NCBI RefSeq assembly: GCF_018448885.1
Contig: NZ_RCWB01000016.1
Location: 1 to 64,000, forward strand
DNA: 64,000 nt
Direction: 5' to 3'
Origin: Photorhabdus caribbeanensis
Lineage (GTDB): Bacteria > Pseudomonadota > Gammaproteobacteria > Enterobacterales > Enterobacteriaceae
Made by a program: the position numbers and the translations under genes
Shown: positions 62,869 through 64,000 of the stretch, one piece after another
Numbering within the stretch: position 1 is the stretch's first letter
Layout of the letters: the number at the start of each line of letters is the position of its first letter
Notes under the pieces: generated by a model
Databases searched by the model: none
Told to the model about the DNA's origin: nothing
Seen by the model: only the letters and a program-made list of their open reading frames with translations

Positions 62869-64000
62869 ATGAAGAAATTTAAATTGCATACATTAGCAGC
62901 ACTGACTGCAACAGTTGGACTTATGGGCTCTGCATATGCCTCGCAAACAGCACAGCAAGTAGTTGATGCACTGAGTCAATTAAAAGTTAATTATAAAGTT
63001 ATTGATAATCAGGCAGGAGATCATGGCGTTAACTGTGCGGTATTGGGGGCAGACTGGGCTAAATGTAATCGAGTGGATATTACTTTAACCAATGGTAATC
63101 AGGTGATTGACTCTTCTGACTGGGCGATTTATTTCCACAGTATTCGCCAGGTCCTGAGTGTGGATAATGAACAGTTCAAAATCACGCGCATCACGGGCGA
63201 TTTACATAGACTGGAGCCAACCGAAAAATTCACCGGTATTAAAGCCAATGAGCAGGTAAAACTGCCGATTATTGGAGAATACTGGCAGATTTACAGCACT
63301 GATTTTTTACCCCGCTGGTATGCAACGTCAGGTAATGCGAAACCTAAAGTGCTGGTTAATACGGATACAGAAGATCTAAGTCAATTTTTATCTGCTTTCA
63401 CCGGTGATCAGTGGAAACGCACACAGACAGATAACAATATTCTGATGACGCCTGAAAATCGTTATATGAAGAATTTGTGGATCAAAAAGGTTGGATCAGA
63501 AAAGTTGCGTGGGCAAATTATCCCGACACCAAAAGAGGTTCAGATTTTTACCGAGGATGCTGATTTATCTGGTGGAGTAAGACTGGAATTAGGTGGTTTA
63601 AATGACGAGGCGGTTATTCTTGTCAGAAAACGGTTTACTGATCAAGGAATTAAATTAGAGAATAGTGGCTATCTCGTTGCGACCCAAATTGTCTCTTCAG
63701 ATTTTACCGATGATTGGAAGGTTAAAGGAGCTTACCGGCTGAATATTACCCAGAATGGGGCGCAAATTGTTGCTTTTGACCAGTCGGGGGTGTTTTACGG
63801 TCTTCAATCTTTGTTGTCATTAATTCCTGTTGATGGCGATAGGAAAATTGCTACTTTGATGGCAAAAGATGCGCCCCGCTTTGAATATCGTGGGGTTCTC
63901 CTTGATGTAGGGCGTAATTTCCATAGTAAACAGGCCGTTCTGCGTTTGCTTGACCAAATGGCAAGTTACAAGCTGAATAAATTCCATATTCATCTAACTG
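62869..64000 (+). CDS. chb: Chitobiase (beta-N-acetylhexosaminidase, GH20), 3' end outside window
   Basis: Translating from the ATG at 62869 (AGAGG upstream) gives 377 codons before the window ends. A signal peptide of about 24 residues (GLMGSAYA-SQ) is followed by the CHB_HEX carbohydrate-binding-like domain (VNYKVIDNQ, WAIYFHSIRQVL), a GH20b domain, and the start of the GH20 barrel with RYEFRGVLLDVGRNF-type sequence and YKLNKFHIHLT. The family enzyme (about 885 aa in Serratia) cleaves chitobiose to GlcNAc in the periplasm or outside. The catalytic Asp-Glu pair lies beyond the window. It fits with the nag genes upstream. Confidence 0.93.
   Translation, partial: MKKFKLHTLAALTATVGLMGSAYASQTAQQVVDALSQLKVNYKVIDNQAGDHGVNCAVLGADWAKCNRVDITLTNGNQVIDSSDWAIYFHSIRQVLSVDNEQFKITRITGDLHRLEPTEKFTGIKANEQVKLPIIGEYWQIYSTDFLPRWYATSGNAKPKVLVNTDTEDLSQFLSAFTGDQWKRTQTDNNILMTPENRYMKNLWIKKVGSEKLRGQIIPTPKEVQIFTEDADLSGGVRLELGGLNDEAVILVRKRFTDQGIKLENSGYLVATQIVSSDFTDDWKVKGAYRLNITQNGAQIVAFDQSGVFYGLQSLLSLIPVDGDRKIATLMAKDAPRFEYRGVLLDVGRNFHSKQAVLRLLDQMASYKLNKFHIHLT

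Overview
This window is a chromosome segment of a gammaproteobacterium of the order Enterobacterales. Gene content and order follow the Escherichia coli blocks pssA-pat-yfiF, proVWX-ygaYZH-mprA-emrAB, nrdHIEF, cspE-crcB-lipA-lipB-ybeD-dacA-rlpA-mrdBA-rlmH-rsfS-nadD-holA-lptE-leuS, gltIJKL, lnt-corC-ybeY-ybeZ-miaB-ubiF, the Met/Leu/Gln tRNA cluster, nagCAB-nagE and glnS. Four ERIC repeats, AT-rich intergenic DNA and many accessory gaps suggest the Photorhabdus/Xenorhabdus branch of Morganellaceae. This placement is an inference from protein resemblance, not from a search.

Layout. 1-185: end of an rRNA operon (5S gene and terminator), then about 0.9 kb of AT-rich DNA without a recognisable gene. 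1.1-6.8 kb: phospholipid synthesis (pssA), protein lysine acetylation (pat) and a SpoU-type methyltransferase (yfiF). 6.8-16.5 kb: EmrAB multidrug pump with its MarR-type regulator, YgaZH amino-acid exporter, an MFS transporter and the ProU osmoprotectant importer. 17-20.9 kb: class Ib ribonucleotide reductase behind two NrdR boxes. 21.1-36.1 kb: DNA repair (ogt), cold shock (cspE), fluoride export (crcB), lipoate synthesis, peptidoglycan elongation (dacA, rlpA, rodA, PBP2), ribosome maturation (rlmH, rsfS), NAD synthesis, DNA polymerase III delta, LPS assembly and leuS. 36.2-47.3 kb: glutamate/aspartate ABC transporter, an AhpD-like protein, apolipoprotein N-acyltransferase, corC/ybeY/ybeZ, miaB and ubiF. 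47.5-48.2 kb: six tRNA genes under one strong promoter. 48.3-53.4 kb: N-acetylglucosamine use (nagC, nagA, nagB, nagE). 53.7-57.9 kb: an orphan glycosyltransferase and glnS.

57.9-64 kb is the accessory part. A LysR regulator faces what looks like a broken small membrane-protein gene. Next comes an intact heme-oxygenase-like di-iron oxidase, then remnants of an adenylate-forming ligase (N- and C-terminal pieces with the middle missing) and of a possible ATP-grasp-type protein (nonsense codon plus a poly-T frameshift), and an intact cupin. I read this as the decayed remainder of a small-molecule biosynthetic cluster. The window ends inside a secreted chitobiase (GH20), which fits with the nag genes 10 kb upstream: chitobiose would be cleaved outside the cytoplasm and GlcNAc imported and catabolised.
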